Positions 39,526 through 53,599 of a DNA stretch of 64,000 bases are shown here, in pieces (position 1 is the stretch's first letter; each line of letters opens with the position of its first letter). The DNA comes from JADJOY01 sp016713535 [NCBI: Deltaproteobacteria bacterium] (GTDB taxonomy: Bacteria; JADJOY01): positions 186,001 to 250,000 of the forward strand of contig JADJOY010000003.1 of assembly GCA_016713535.1 (NCBI GenBank), written 5' to 3'. Both the position numbers and the translations under genes were made by a program. Below the pieces are notes generated by a model, which saw nothing but the letters and a program-made list of their open reading frames with translations, made no database searches and was not told the DNA's origin.

Positions 39526-41331
39526 ATGTCCCCACCCGCTGCCGGGTCGGCGCCCGGCTACATCGAGGACGTAGCGCTCTTGGTTGGTCGCCGATCTCCC
39601 GGAGAGAGAACGCGACCTGGATTTTCACGCGACCGGTGGTGCGGAGTGCGCTACGACCCGGCCGGGCTGGCGATAGCGCGGGTCGTGGTGGTCGTCGCGG
39701 TCTGCGGACTCCTCGGCTGGCTCGGCCACGCAGCCCTGACCAGCCCGGTTCCGTTCGACGAGGATGAAGCGGCACACGCCAACGCGGCGCTCGCCGTTTG
39801 GCAGGCGGGTCGTGTCGGCGACGTCCGAGCCTTGGCCGCGGCGACGGGTGGCCAGGGCTACTATCCGCCGGTCCACTCGCTTCTCGTCGCCACGAGCTAC
39901 GCCCTTGGGGGGGCGACCCTGGCCGCGAGTCGGGTTCCGTCGGTTGTGTTTCTGGCGCTCGCGCTCGCAGCGGTTGCGCTCGCGGCCCAGCTCTGCGCGC
40001 GGCGATTGGGCGGGGGGCCACCCCCGCCTGGCGAGGTGGCTGCCGCGGCCCCTTGGTCCATCGCGCTGATCACGTTCGCCACCAGTCCCATCGTCGCCGA
40101 GCACTCCGTGCTGTGCATGCTCGAGCTTCTTGCCGTGGCCGGCGCGGGTGCCGTCTTCCTGGCGTTGACACCGGTCGTGACCGGCGCGGCGACCGGCGAG
40201 ACGGAGTCCTCTGCTCCGCAGCGCTCCCGGTGGCTCGCTGCGGGAGCGCTCGTGTCGGTTCTCGGTATTGGAGTGAAGTACAGCTTCGGGTTGATCGAGG
40301 TCTGTGCCCTCGGCGCGGCGGCGCTCGAGCCGGGGTGGTCTCGGGCCCCATGGCGCCGTGCAGCGAGGCCAGTGATCCACGCGCTCACGCCGCCCGTCGT
40401 CGGATTCGTGCTCTGGCTGATGGTCACGGATCGTTCGGAGGTCCGCTACTTCTTCCTCGGCCACCCGAGCTATGCCCCGATGGTTTCGGTGGCGAACCTG
40501 AGCTTCTATCCGCGAGCGTGGCTCGAGTCGTATTTCGTGAGCCGTTTGGTCGCCGTCGCGGTGCTGCTGCTCGCGGTCGTGGGAGCTCGGGTCGGCTGGC
40601 GTTCGGCCGCGGTGAGATTCGCGACCTTCGTGATCCTGGTGAGCTGGGTGATGCTCACCGCGTCCACCACCAACGAAGCCCGTCACGGAATCCTGATGGT
40701 GCCCAGCGCGACACTGCTGGCGAGCGTCGGGCTGCGATGGCTTGCGAGTCGCATCTCGGCGCCGTCGCGACTCGCGGGTGTAATCGCCTCGGTGGGCTGG
40801 GAGGCCCTGGTGCTGGCGAGCGCCGTGGGGTTCGGACTCATGCTGCCCGGAACCGTGCGGTCTGCTCAGGAAGGGCTTCCGGAGTACGATGCGATGGAGG
40901 CGTTCGTGTCGCGCCGCGTCGCCCCCGAGACTCCGCTGCTGGCGAACGGACTCTTCGATCAGCTCGGCGTGGATGGGCTTCGGTGGCGCCTCGCGCGCGA
41001 CCATCCCGACCGTGCTCCCGTCGGTGCGATCCGCATCGGCCGGTACCCGATCGACGCGACCGCCGCGTCGATGGCAGCTCGCCGCGGCTTCGCCGTGGAT
41101 CCGTTGTGGGCCGACCCGGAGCTTTCGGCCAAGTCGTTCGATGTGATCGCGCGCTCGGGCCGATTCCGGTACGTCGTACAGATCATCGACCGAGCCGGCG
41201 AGCTGCCGAATGCGCGTTGGGCCGAGGTCGCGGAGGTCTGCCGGCCCGCTCGTGTCGCGCGTCTCGACCTGGGGAGGTGGACCGTCCTGGTCGCGGACCT
41301 CGCTCGTCTCGCCGGTGGAGACGACCCGTGA
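39526..41331 (+). CDS. GT39-like membrane glycosyltransferase
   Basis: 601 aa with about 10-12 membrane helices. The periplasmic first loop contains the metal-binding acidic motif PVPFDEDEAAHANAALAVW that marks ArnT/PMT-type transferases using polyprenyl-phosphate sugars. Next comes GQGYYPPVHSLLVATSYALG, matching the YPP...L feature of this superfamily. The C-terminal 130 residues are soluble and outside the membrane. The acceptor is unknown. The stop overlaps the next gene's GTG (GTGA), so the pair is translationally coupled. Confidence 0.82.
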   Translation: MSPPAAGSAPGYIEDVALLVGRRSPGERTRPGFSRDRWCGVRYDPAGLAIARVVVVVAVCGLLGWLGHAALTSPVPFDEDEAAHANAALAVWQAGRVGDVRALAAATGGQGYYPPVHSLLVATSYALGGATLAASRVPSVVFLALALAAVALAAQLCARRLGGGPPPPGEVAAAAPWSIALITFATSPIVAEHSVLCMLELLAVAGAGAVFLALTPVVTGAATGETESSAPQRSRWLAAGALVSVLGIGVKYSFGLIEVCALGAAALEPGWSRAPWRRAARPVIHALTPPVVGFVLWLMVTDRSEVRYFFLGHPSYAPMVSVANLSFYPRAWLESYFVSRLVAVAVLLLAVVGARVGWRSAAVRFATFVILVSWVMLTASTTNEARHGILMVPSATLLASVGLRWLASRISAPSRLAGVIASVGWEALVLASAVGFGLMLPGTVRSAQEGLPEYDAMEAFVSRRVAPETPLLANGLFDQLGVDGLRWRLARDHPDRAPVGAIRIGRYPIDATAASMAARRGFAVDPLWADPELSAKSFDVIARSGRFRYVVQIIDRAGELPNARWAEVAEVCRPARVARLDLGRWTVLVADLARLAGGDDP

Positions 41332-42962
41332 TCCAGGCTCGGGCTGTGGACGACGAACGTTCCGGAAGTAGTGCGCCGGGCCGGTTGGGGCGGACCTCGA
41401 CGCTCGCGGCGATCGTTCTCCTGGCGTCGGTCCTGCGCTTGTGGAACCTGGATTTCGGATTGCCGTCCGTTAGCCAGCCCGACGAGTTTTCGGTGCCGGC
41501 CCGCGCGGCGCGCTTCATCCAGTGGCCAGATCCCGACCTCAACCCGCACTTCTTCCTCAAGCCGACGCTGACCTACTACGGCGTCGCCGTCTCGTATCTG
41601 GTCGCATACCCGTTCGTGCGTCTGGCGGGATTTGCACCGTCCTACGCGGCCTACCTGGCGCATGTCCCGCTTCTGACGTTCATCGGTCGTCTCTTCACGG
41701 CCGCGCAAGCGATCGGGACGGTAGCCGCGCTTCGCTTCGCGGTCGGCGGTGCGTTCGGATGGCGTGCGGGGATTCTCGGGGCGCTGCTGCTCGCCGTGGT
41801 CCCGTTCCACGCCGCGATCGCGCACTACATCAACGTCGACGTTCCGTTGGTGCTGTTCTCGGTTCTCGCGCTCGGGGCATCGCTCCGATACCTCCGATCC
41901 ATGCGGCGGCGGGATCTCGTCGCAGGCGGACTCTTCGCCGGGCTCGCTGCTTCAGCCAAGTACCCAGGCGCGATCCTCTGCATCACCGTGACGGTTGCCT
42001 ACCTGCTGGCTCCGCGTCGCCGGCCGTTCGTCGACCTGGCGGCCGCTGGTTTGGCGAGCGTTGTCGCCTTCCTCGCGACGTCGCCGTTCGTCGTCCTTGC
42101 CTTCCGCGAGTTTTCCACCGGGATCGGAAGCGAAGCCGGCCACATGCGGGGGCTGCACCCGGGATACGACCTGTTCGTCGATGGCTGGCTGTTTCATCCA
42201 CTCGTCTATCAGGTCGTCGCCCAGTGGCCGCTCTGCATGTCGTGGCCCCTCTACGCGCTCGGGCTGGCGGGCGTCTCGTGGGCCGTGCGGCGGCGTGGCG
42301 ATGTCCGGAACCGTCTCGTGCTTCTCGGATATGTAGTTCCCTGGGTCGCTGTCGTCGGCACGGCGACGGTGTCGTTTCCGCGCTACGCGATCCCAGTGCT
42401 GGTCGGCCTGGTCGTCCTCGCCTCAGCCTGGCTGGATGAGGGTTTCCGAGTGCGTCCGAAGGCGGTTCGGGTCGCCTTGGTGGGTGTGTTGGTCGCCAGC
42501 GTGGGCTACGCGGGCTGGATGTCCCTCACACTGGCGATGAAGCTCGAGCCCCAGTCGGCCGAGCTAGCGGCCGGCTGGTTGGCGAAGCATGCGCCGGACG
42601 GATCCCGGGTGGCGGTAGCGATCTTCTTCCCCAATCTGCCGCTCGACCGCTCACGCCTCGAGGTGCGGCAGGTCCAGTCGGTTCCGGATTGGTCCGATGC
42701 GATGGGGTGGGCGAATTACGTCGTCGTGAGCTCCGAGTACGAGCTCGCCCTCGAGCGAGCAGAGACACCGCGTTTCGCGCAACGTGCCTTCCTGGAGCGT
42801 CTACGGGTGGCGAACGAGTGGCGACTGGTCGCCGAGTTCCGCCCGCCACCATTCTTGAACGAGGACGCCTACGCCGCGCTCGACCCCTATTTCCACAACC
42901 ACTTCCACGCCCACGCCATCGAGGTGTTCGCTCGCACGACCGACCTTCGGACCGGCTCGTGA
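41328..42962 (+). CDS. Second GT39-like membrane glycosyltransferase
   Basis: 544 aa, also multi-spanning. The first loop reads LDFGLPSVSQPDEFSVPARA with an Asp-Glu pair of the GT39/83 kind, followed by NPHFFLKPTLTYYGVAVSYL and DVPLVLFSVLALGASLRYLR (NVD motif). The same open frame continues upstream to 39798, but that part is a shadow of the preceding gene; GTG 41328 overlaps its stop. Likely to act with its neighbour on an envelope glycan or protein. Confidence 0.8.
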   Translation: MIQARAVDDERSGSSAPGRLGRTSTLAAIVLLASVLRLWNLDFGLPSVSQPDEFSVPARAARFIQWPDPDLNPHFFLKPTLTYYGVAVSYLVAYPFVRLAGFAPSYAAYLAHVPLLTFIGRLFTAAQAIGTVAALRFAVGGAFGWRAGILGALLLAVVPFHAAIAHYINVDVPLVLFSVLALGASLRYLRSMRRRDLVAGGLFAGLAASAKYPGAILCITVTVAYLLAPRRRPFVDLAAAGLASVVAFLATSPFVVLAFREFSTGIGSEAGHMRGLHPGYDLFVDGWLFHPLVYQVVAQWPLCMSWPLYALGLAGVSWAVRRRGDVRNRLVLLGYVVPWVAVVGTATVSFPRYAIPVLVGLVVLASAWLDEGFRVRPKAVRVALVGVLVASVGYAGWMSLTLAMKLEPQSAELAAGWLAKHAPDGSRVAVAIFFPNLPLDRSRLEVRQVQSVPDWSDAMGWANYVVVSSEYELALERAETPRFAQRAFLERLRVANEWRLVAEFRPPPFLNEDAYAALDPYFHNHFHAHAIEVFARTTDLRTGS

Positions 42963-43034
42963 CCGACCCGGCGGCGCTTCGTTGACTTGCCCCGCGCCGC
43001 GGTCTACGGTCGCGCGCCTCGAGCCACGCCGGGG

Positions 43035-43784
43035 ATGTCGCGGGCGTGTGTGAAGACGGGGGCTTCGATCTTGGAACGAACGGAGGGGCCGATCCAGAGC
43101 CATCGAACGCTGCGGGAGGTCATCGTTCGGACGATCCGCGACGGGATCATCCAGGGTGCCTTTCGGCCCGGCGAGCACATCACGGAGCCGGACCTGGCGG
43201 AGCGCTTCGGCATCTCGCGAACGCCGATTCGCGAGGCATTTCGCCAGCTCGAGACCGAAGGCTTCCTGACGACCGTTCCCCGCAAGGGAACCGTCGTGGC
43301 GCCGATCACGGTGCAGGACGTTCGTGACTTCTACGAGATCAAGAGCCTGCTCGAAGGCTACGCCGCCCGCCGTGCCTGCGAGCGCATCACCGCGGGCGAG
43401 CTCGCCGAGATGGAGGAGTGCAACGAGCGCCTTCTCGAGGCTCATCGCGAGAACGACCTGACACAGATGCTAGCGTTCCACAACCGCTTCCACGAGATCT
43501 TCGTTCGCGCAGCGGGCAACGAGCGACTCGCGCAGATGGTCGACAACCTCGTGATGCAAGGACAGCGGTTCCGGATCCTGCTGTCGCTGTCCGATGTGAT
43601 GGCGGACCTGGTCGATCAACACCGGGCGATCGTGTCCGCGCTTTCGGCTCATGACCCGGATCGCGCCGAGGCACTGGTCAGGGAGAATGCGCGGCACGGC
43701 GAGGAGGCCCTGATCGGACGGCTCGAAGCGCAGGACGATGCCTTGGAGGTGGCCGAGGCGCACCCGGAGCGCGAGTCCCGTTAG
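43035..43784 (+). CDS. GntR/FadR-type transcriptional regulator
   Basis: About 249 aa. The N-terminal winged HTH shows TLREVIVRTIRDGIIQGAFR, PGEHITEPDLAERFGISRTP and VPRKGTVVAPITVQDV. The C-terminal all-helical FCD ligand-binding domain has FYEIKSLLEGYAARRACERI, the metal-site pattern FHNRFHEIFVRAAGN and DQHRAIVSALSAHD with its His. ATG 43035 is chosen; TTG 42987 and TTG 43071 are also in frame. Effector unknown; the two upstream GT genes or etf-type metabolism are possible targets. Confidence 0.88.
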   Translation: MSRACVKTGASILERTEGPIQSHRTLREVIVRTIRDGIIQGAFRPGEHITEPDLAERFGISRTPIREAFRQLETEGFLTTVPRKGTVVAPITVQDVRDFYEIKSLLEGYAARRACERITAGELAEMEECNERLLEAHRENDLTQMLAFHNRFHEIFVRAAGNERLAQMVDNLVMQGQRFRILLSLSDVMADLVDQHRAIVSALSAHDPDRAEALVRENARHGEEALIGRLEAQDDALEVAEAHPERESR

Positions 43785-43788
43785 GGCC

Positions 43789-43834
43789 GTGGTCCAGGTT
43801 TTGCTTGACAGCGCTCCCGCCGGTTCAGTAGCCT
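43789..43834 (+). promoter_or_regulatory. Candidate overlapping sigma-54-like and sigma-70 promoters for pilB
   Basis: GG at 43791-43792 and GC at 43803-43804 are exactly 10 bases apart in TGGTCCAGGTTTTGCTT; the -12 element is perfect but the -24 is partial. TTGACA at 43805-43810 with TAGCCT at 43829-43834 (spacing 18) forms a sigma-70 candidate just downstream. pilB starts at 43906. Confidence 0.35.
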
Positions 43835-43905
43835 GCGACCGGCTAAAGGTAGGGGAATACTGAAAAAAAAGCGTTCAACACCGCGTTTTACTGGAAGCAC
43901 GGGTC

Positions 43906-45609
<1,704 letters not shown>

Positions 45610-45632
45610 GTCTCGATCTGCCCGGCGCGGGG

Positions 45633-45649
45633 CTGGCGTGCGAATTGCT
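45633..45649 (+). promoter_or_regulatory. Candidate sigma-54 promoter upstream of pilT
   Basis: CTGGCGTGCGAATTGCT fits YTGGCACG-N4-TTGCW with correct 10-base GG-GC spacing, a perfect -12 element and two mismatches in the -24 box. It lies about 200 bases before pilT in the 239-base pilB-pilT gap, which otherwise holds nothing recognisable. PilR, encoded downstream, is a sigma-54 activator. Confidence 0.45.
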
Positions 45650-45848
45650 TTGCTAGGGAGGGAATGACGAGCTGCGAAGACCCATGAAGCTCCTTGTCAT
45701 GGATCGTCGCGGAATCTCGACGCGATTGGGCGATGAACACCACGGATCGTAGCCGGCGTCGGTCACGAATCTGACGGTCGACGCCGCGAGGACGTGACGC
45801 CCAGAGGTTCGGGGCTCAGCGAACCGGAACTGAGCACGAGGAGACGCC

Positions 45849-46973
45849 GTGGCCAACATGCACCAGCTCTTGAGCGTGATGGTGGAGCGCGGCTCCTCCG
45901 ACCTCCACATCACGACGGGTACCCCGCCGCAGCTTCGGATCGACGGGCGGCTCGTTCCGCTGCAGATGCCGCCCCTCACCGGCAAGGAAACCAAGCAGCT
46001 CTGCTACTCGATCCTCACCGACGCGCAGAAGCATCGCTTCGAAGAAGAGGACGAGCTCGACCTCTCGTTCGGAGTCAAGGGCCTGTCACGCTTCCGCGCG
46101 AACATCTTCATGCAGCGCGGTGCAGTGGCGGGCGCATTCCGAACCATTCCCTTCAAGATCTTCAGCTTCGAGGAGCTCGGCCTGCCGCCGATCGTCCGCG
46201 AGCTGGCGAAGAAGCCGCGTGGGCTGGTGCTCGTGACGGGTCCCACCGGCTCGGGGAAGTCGACGACGCTCGCGGCGATCATCGACAAGATCAACACCGA
46301 GCGCCACGAGCACATCGTGACGATCGAGGATCCGATCGAGTACCTCCACCAGCACAAGAACTGCGTCATCAACCAGCGCGAGGTCCATTCGGATACCTCG
46401 AGCTTCAAGAAGGCGCTCAAGTACATCCTGCGCCAGGACCCGGACGTCGTGCTCATCGGCGAGATGCGCGACCTCGAGACCATCGAGGCTGCGCTGCAGG
46501 TCGCGGAAACCGGTCACCTGGTGTTCGCGACGTTGCACACCAACTCGGCGGTCCAGACGATCAACCGGATCCTGGACGTGTTCCCGCCGTACCAGCAACC
46601 GCAGGTTCGCGCGCAGCTCTCGTTCGTGCTCGAGGGGGTGATGAGCCAGCAGCTCATCCCGAAGTCGACGGGGGTCGGGCGCGCGCTCGCGATCGAGGTG
46701 ATGATCCCCAACCCCGCGATCCGCAACCTGATCCGAGAGGAGAAGGTTCACCAGATCTACTCGCAGATGCAGGTCGGCCAGTCCAAGTTCGGGATGCAGA
46801 CGATGAACCAGTCCTTGCTCGCCTGCTACATGAAGCGCCAGATCACGCTGGACGAGGCGATGGGGCGGTCCGGCGACATCGAGGAGTTCATCAACATGCT
46901 GCACGCCGCCGAGCAGGAGCAGGCGAAGGCGGCGGCCGGGAAGGGTGGGAGCAGACCGCAGGCGGCGTATTGA
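45849..46973 (+). CDS. pilT: Type IV pilus retraction ATPase PilT
   Basis: 374 aa motor that powers pilus retraction and twitching. N-terminal PAS-like part: GSSDLHITTGTPPQLRIDGR. Walker A GPTGSGKSTTLAA near residue 130, Asp box TIEDPIEYLHQHKNCVINQ, and His-box region GHLVFATLHTNSAVQTINRI. The AIRNLIRE retraction motif is present. GTG 45849 (MANMHQLLSVMVERG) follows GAGGAGA. Confidence 0.96.
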   Translation: MANMHQLLSVMVERGSSDLHITTGTPPQLRIDGRLVPLQMPPLTGKETKQLCYSILTDAQKHRFEEEDELDLSFGVKGLSRFRANIFMQRGAVAGAFRTIPFKIFSFEELGLPPIVRELAKKPRGLVLVTGPTGSGKSTTLAAIIDKINTERHEHIVTIEDPIEYLHQHKNCVINQREVHSDTSSFKKALKYILRQDPDVVLIGEMRDLETIEAALQVAETGHLVFATLHTNSAVQTINRILDVFPPYQQPQVRAQLSFVLEGVMSQQLIPKSTGVGRALAIEVMIPNPAIRNLIREEKVHQIYSQMQVGQSKFGMQTMNQSLLACYMKRQITLDEAMGRSGDIEEFINMLHAAEQEQAKAAAGKGGSRPQAAY

Positions 46974-47089
46974 TCGACGACGGACGGCAAGACCGCGCGG
47001 CGGCACGCAGGGGTGTCTCGCGCAGGGTCGGCCGGTGTTGGCTCAAGGGTCTGGATCTCGGGGCGTAGCCGGCGAGATCGGAGGGTTCG

Positions 47090-48315
<1,226 letters not shown>

Positions 48316-48319
<4 letters not shown>

Positions 48320-50106
48320 CGGGCTCGACCGTCTCTCTTTCCGTACCCGCCGGGCCGGCCCTGAGCCGGCCCGAGCCTTCTCCGCCGAGCGGGGCGGCGG
48401 AGCCTAGCGGAGCCGTCGCCGGCTCCGCATCGCTCGGCGTGAGTTCCGGAATGCGCCACGACGAGGCGTGGTTCGGGGGCGAGGACCGCTTCCGGCGCGT
48501 CCTCTGGGTGTTGCTCGCTCGCGTGCTCACGGTCACGTTCCTGCTCGGGTTCTCGGCGTGGTTCCAGCTCCACATCGAGCCGCAGCTCCTGAGCCCGCCG
48601 CTGCTCTCGCTCTATGTCCTGATCGCGGTGACCTACGTCATCACCGCGATCTCCGTCGTGTCGGCGAGCCGTGTCGAGCATCTCGATCGCTTCGTCTATT
48701 TCCAGCTCTTCTGGGACATCCTCTTCACCACGACCGTCGTCTACCTGACCGGCGGGGTGAACAGCTTCTTCATCATCTTCTACTGCTTCTGCGTCATCTA
48801 TGCGTCGGTGCTCATCGAGCGCATCGGCTGGGTGCTGTCGGCGTCGCTGTGCAGCCTGACGCACTCCGGACTCCTGGCGTTGCAGCAGATCGGCTTCATC
48901 ACGCCGTTCTCGTCGCTGGTCGGGCAGGCGCCGAGCGTGGCGGGAAACGTCTACTACTCGAGCGTGATCTACGGCGCGGCCTTCTTCGCGGTTGGCGCCT
49001 TCACGAACTACCTCTCGGGTCAGCTCCGCGAGACCGGCCGCGTCCTCAAAGAGAAGACGATCGACTACGCCGAGCTCGCCACCCTCACCTCCGACATCCT
49101 CCAGAGCCTCAACACGGGGCTCCTGACCGTCGACCGCGCCGGGCGCATCACCTCGTTCAATCAAGCGGCGGAGCGGATCACCGGCCTGCGCTTTGCGGAC
49201 GTGTTCGGACGGTCGCTGACCGAGGTGCTCCCCGAGCTCGGCACCGGCGTACGAGGATCGGGAGGCACCGTCGCGGACCGCTGGGAGGGGACGATCCAGA
49301 CCGCAGGCGGGGAGTCGCGCCACCTGGGCCTGAGCCTCACGGGGTTGCACAACGGTTTCGGAGAGGAAGTGGGACTGGTGGTGTCGTTCCAGGACATCTC
49401 CCGGGTCAAGGAGATGGAGCGTGAGCTCCGGCGGTCCGATCGCCTCGCGGCGGTGGGCGAGCTCGCCGCCGGTCTCGCTCACGAGATCCGCAACCCGCTC
49501 GGCAGCATGAGCGGTTCGATCCAGATGCTTCGCGAGGGCCTGACGCTGGATCCTGCCTACGAACGCCTGATGGGCATCGTGAGCCGCGAGATGGACCGGC
49601 TGGATCGCCTGATCGCGAACTTCTTGCAGTTCGCTCGGCCCAGCCAACCCGACCCTCGGCCGGTCGGGCTCGCGGTCCTGACGGAGGAGACGCTCGATCT
49701 CCTCCGCCTTCACCCGGATGCGAGCGGAGTGGAGGTCAAGACGGACATCGAGCCCGGGCTGCGTGTATTCGCGGACCTCGAGCAGCTCCGCCAGGTGTTG
49801 TGGAACCTCGTACTCAACGCGGTCCAGGCGATGAAGCCGAGCGGAGGTGGTACGCTCTCCATCACCGCCCAGTCCAACGGTCCCGCGGTGGTGATCTCGC
49901 TGGAGGATACCGGGCCGGGGGTGCCACCGGAGGTGCTGGACCGGATCTTCGATCCGTTCTTCACCACCCGACCCAAAGGGTCGGGGCTCGGTCTATCGGT
50001 CGTCCACCGGATCGTGGAGGCTCACAGGGGCCGGATATCGGTCGGGACGGGCGCGGATGGGCGCGGCGCGCGTTTCGTCATCGAGTTGGCGGCGCCGCCG
50101 GCGTGA
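48316..50106 (+). CDS. pilS: Sensor histidine kinase PilS
   Basis: Up to 596 aa. The N-terminal 45 residues are Pro/Ala-rich; then come about six membrane helices (residues 60-235), as in PilS of Pseudomonas, which senses pilin in the membrane. A PAS domain (about 255-365: NTGLLTVDRAGRITSFNQAA) is followed by HisKA with His389 in LAAGLAHEIRNPLGSMSG and HATPase_c with WNLVLNAVQAM and PKGSGLGLSVVHRIVEAH. TTG 48316 overlaps the pilC stop; ATG 48451 is a possible shorter start. Confidence 0.93.
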
Positions 50107-50162
50107 GAGCGAGCTAGCCTTGGCGCCGCGCACAAGGCGGTGCCAGGAAGGGATTCGGAGCT

Positions 50163-51569
<1,407 letters not shown>

Positions 51570-51601
51570 GCGAGCCTGCGGCGGTGGCCGGGGGGCGCTA
51601 G

Positions 51602-53552
51602 GTGAGCGAGGCGCCGGAGGCTGTACCGTCGCGTCTCGAGTCGGCCACGCGACGTCCGCTGGTGCTCCTAGCGGCGGCGTTCCTCGCGACGTTGCTCCTC
51701 TACGGCAGCTCGCTGCCGTTCGGCTTCACGTTCGACGACGCCGACATGGTCGCGAGCAACCCGTTGCTCACCGAGCCCGACCTCGGGCGGATCTTCCGTT
51801 CGCCAATCCTGCCGGCCCAGCAGGGTGTGCCGAACGACCTCTACCGTCCAGTCGGCGTGGCGAGCCTGGCCTTCGATCACCTCGTGGGCGGGGGATCCAC
51901 CTGGGCCTATCGACTCTCGAACCTGCTGCTCCACGCGCTGGCCGGTGTGCTGGTGCTGGCGGTCGCGCGGAGCTGGGGCGCGTCGTCCTCGACCGCGCTC
52001 CTCGCCGGGGTGATCTTCCTCCTGCATCCGGTCCACAGCGAGGCCGTGCTGCAGATCAAGGGACGGTTCGAGCTGCTCGCCGCCGCGCTGGGATTGAGCG
52101 CCGTTCTCGTCAGCGAGCGCGGTCGCCGTGTCGCGCTCCGAGCGGGCCTGGCGCTCGTGCTCTGGACCGGCGCGATGCTCGCGAAGGAGAGCGCGTTCGG
52201 CTTGGTCCTGCTGGCGCCCGTGCTCGTGCTGGCGAGCGGGTGGGCGGTGCGGGCGACCGGCGTGCGAGGGGAGCCGGGCCCGCTGGCGCGGCGCTCGGTG
52301 TGATCGCCGTTTGCGCGCCCGCCATCGGGGTGGTGCTGGCCTTGCGCCTGAATGCGCTCGGTACGCTCGCCCGTCCGGGATCGGTCCACCTCCTCGACAA
52401 CCCGCTCGCGCACGTATCCGCCGGCGAGCGTTTTTGGACGTCACTCGACCTGGTATGGCGCTATGCACGCCTGTTGGTGTTCCCGATACGGCTCAGCGCG
52501 GACTACTCGTACGCCAGCATCGAGCCGCACGCTTTCCCGTCCGGTACCGAAAGCTGGCTGGGCCTCGCGCTGGTGCTTGGGCTGCTCGCGCTGCTGGCGC
52601 GCGCGTGGCGATCCCGCGATCGGTACACCGTCGCCTCGATCGCGTTGGTCGCCGGCCCCTATGCCGTGATCTCGAACGCGCTGCTGCCGATCGGAACGAT
52701 CTTCGGCGAGCGCCTCGTTTACTTGCCGTCGGCGGGCGTGTGCATGCTCGCAGCCCGCGCGGTCGTGGCCGTCGCGATGCGGGCACCGACCCGCCCGGAC
52801 CATCGACGCTCCGTCACGGCGATCACCGGTCTGGTGCTGGCGCTCTTCGCGGCACGCACCTGGATGCGGGTCCCCGACTGGTCGAACAATCTTCGGCTCT
52901 TCGAGAGCGCGCTCGAGGTCAACCCGCGCAGCGCGAAGATGCTGGCGTGGGTCGGCCGCGGTCGCCTCGAGCGCAACGACCTCGAGAGCGCACGAGAGTT
53001 GCTCACGCGTGCGACGGAGCTGGTTCCCCGCTGGATCGATCCGCGCGTCCACCTGGCACGCACGCTGGTCTTCCTCGACGACCTGGACGCGGCCGAGCAC
53101 GAGCTCGATCTGGCCGCGGCGGACGCGCCGTCCGGTGATCCGTGGGTTCCGTATCATCGTGGCTTGATCGCGTTGCGCGTCGTGAACGTTTCTGAAGACG
53201 CCGCGCGCCAGTTCGCCGCCGCCACCCGTCCACCGTGGGTGCCGCGGCGCGGTTCAACCTGGGGTTCGCACGGCTGCGCTCGGGCGCCCCGCTCGATTCG
53301 GCCCAGACCTACCTGGACGCGATCGAGCGTTTCCCGACCGATCGTCGCATCGACCGCGAGCTCCCACGGCTGCGCGAGGCCTTGACCGCGGTGGCATCGT
53401 CGCCCGAGGTCGCGGCCACGTGTGCCGAGGCGGCGGGGTGGGCGAGGGGGTGGCTCGGCATCCTCGACGAGCCCGGACTCCTCACCGATCGGATCGCTCG
53501 CGGCGCGCCACCGCGGGTTGCGCCGTGCACCAGCGCGGCCTCGGCCCCGTGA
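51602..53552 (+). CDS. TMTC-like membrane protein with C-terminal TPRs, two frameshifts
   Basis: N-terminal part (from GTG 51602) has membrane helices and the acidic loop SLPFGFTFDDADMVASNPLL, then NDLYRPVGVASLAFDHLVGG and YRLSNLLLHALAGVLVLAVA: the arrangement of TMTC-type (DUF1736, GT39-related) O-mannosyltransferases. The frame breaks near 52280-52292 and continues as GVIAVCAPAIGVVLALRLNA...GTIFGERLVYLPSAGVCML. It then passes to TPR-like helices (NPRSAKMLAWVGRGRLERND) and breaks again near 53225-53240, ending at 53552. Two added bases give about 650 aa. Directly follows pilR; substrate unknown. Confidence 0.7.
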
Positions 53553-53599
53553 TATTCTCGGACGGTCGACGCCGCGACGGTCGCGCGAGGTGAGAGAGC

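Noticed and set aside
39798-41327. Upstream 510 codons of the frame that becomes the second GT39-like gene
   Set aside because: Overlaps the conserved GT39-like gene in another frame; low-complexity Arg/Gly content; the real start is GTG 41328.
43835-43905. c-di-GMP riboswitch before pilB
   Set aside because: The short leader lacks the conserved GEMM core sequences and has no paired stems of the right layout.
51570-51601. pilA start after pilR
   Set aside because: The interval is only 32 bases and the next protein is a multi-spanning TMTC-like protein, not a pilin with a type III signal.
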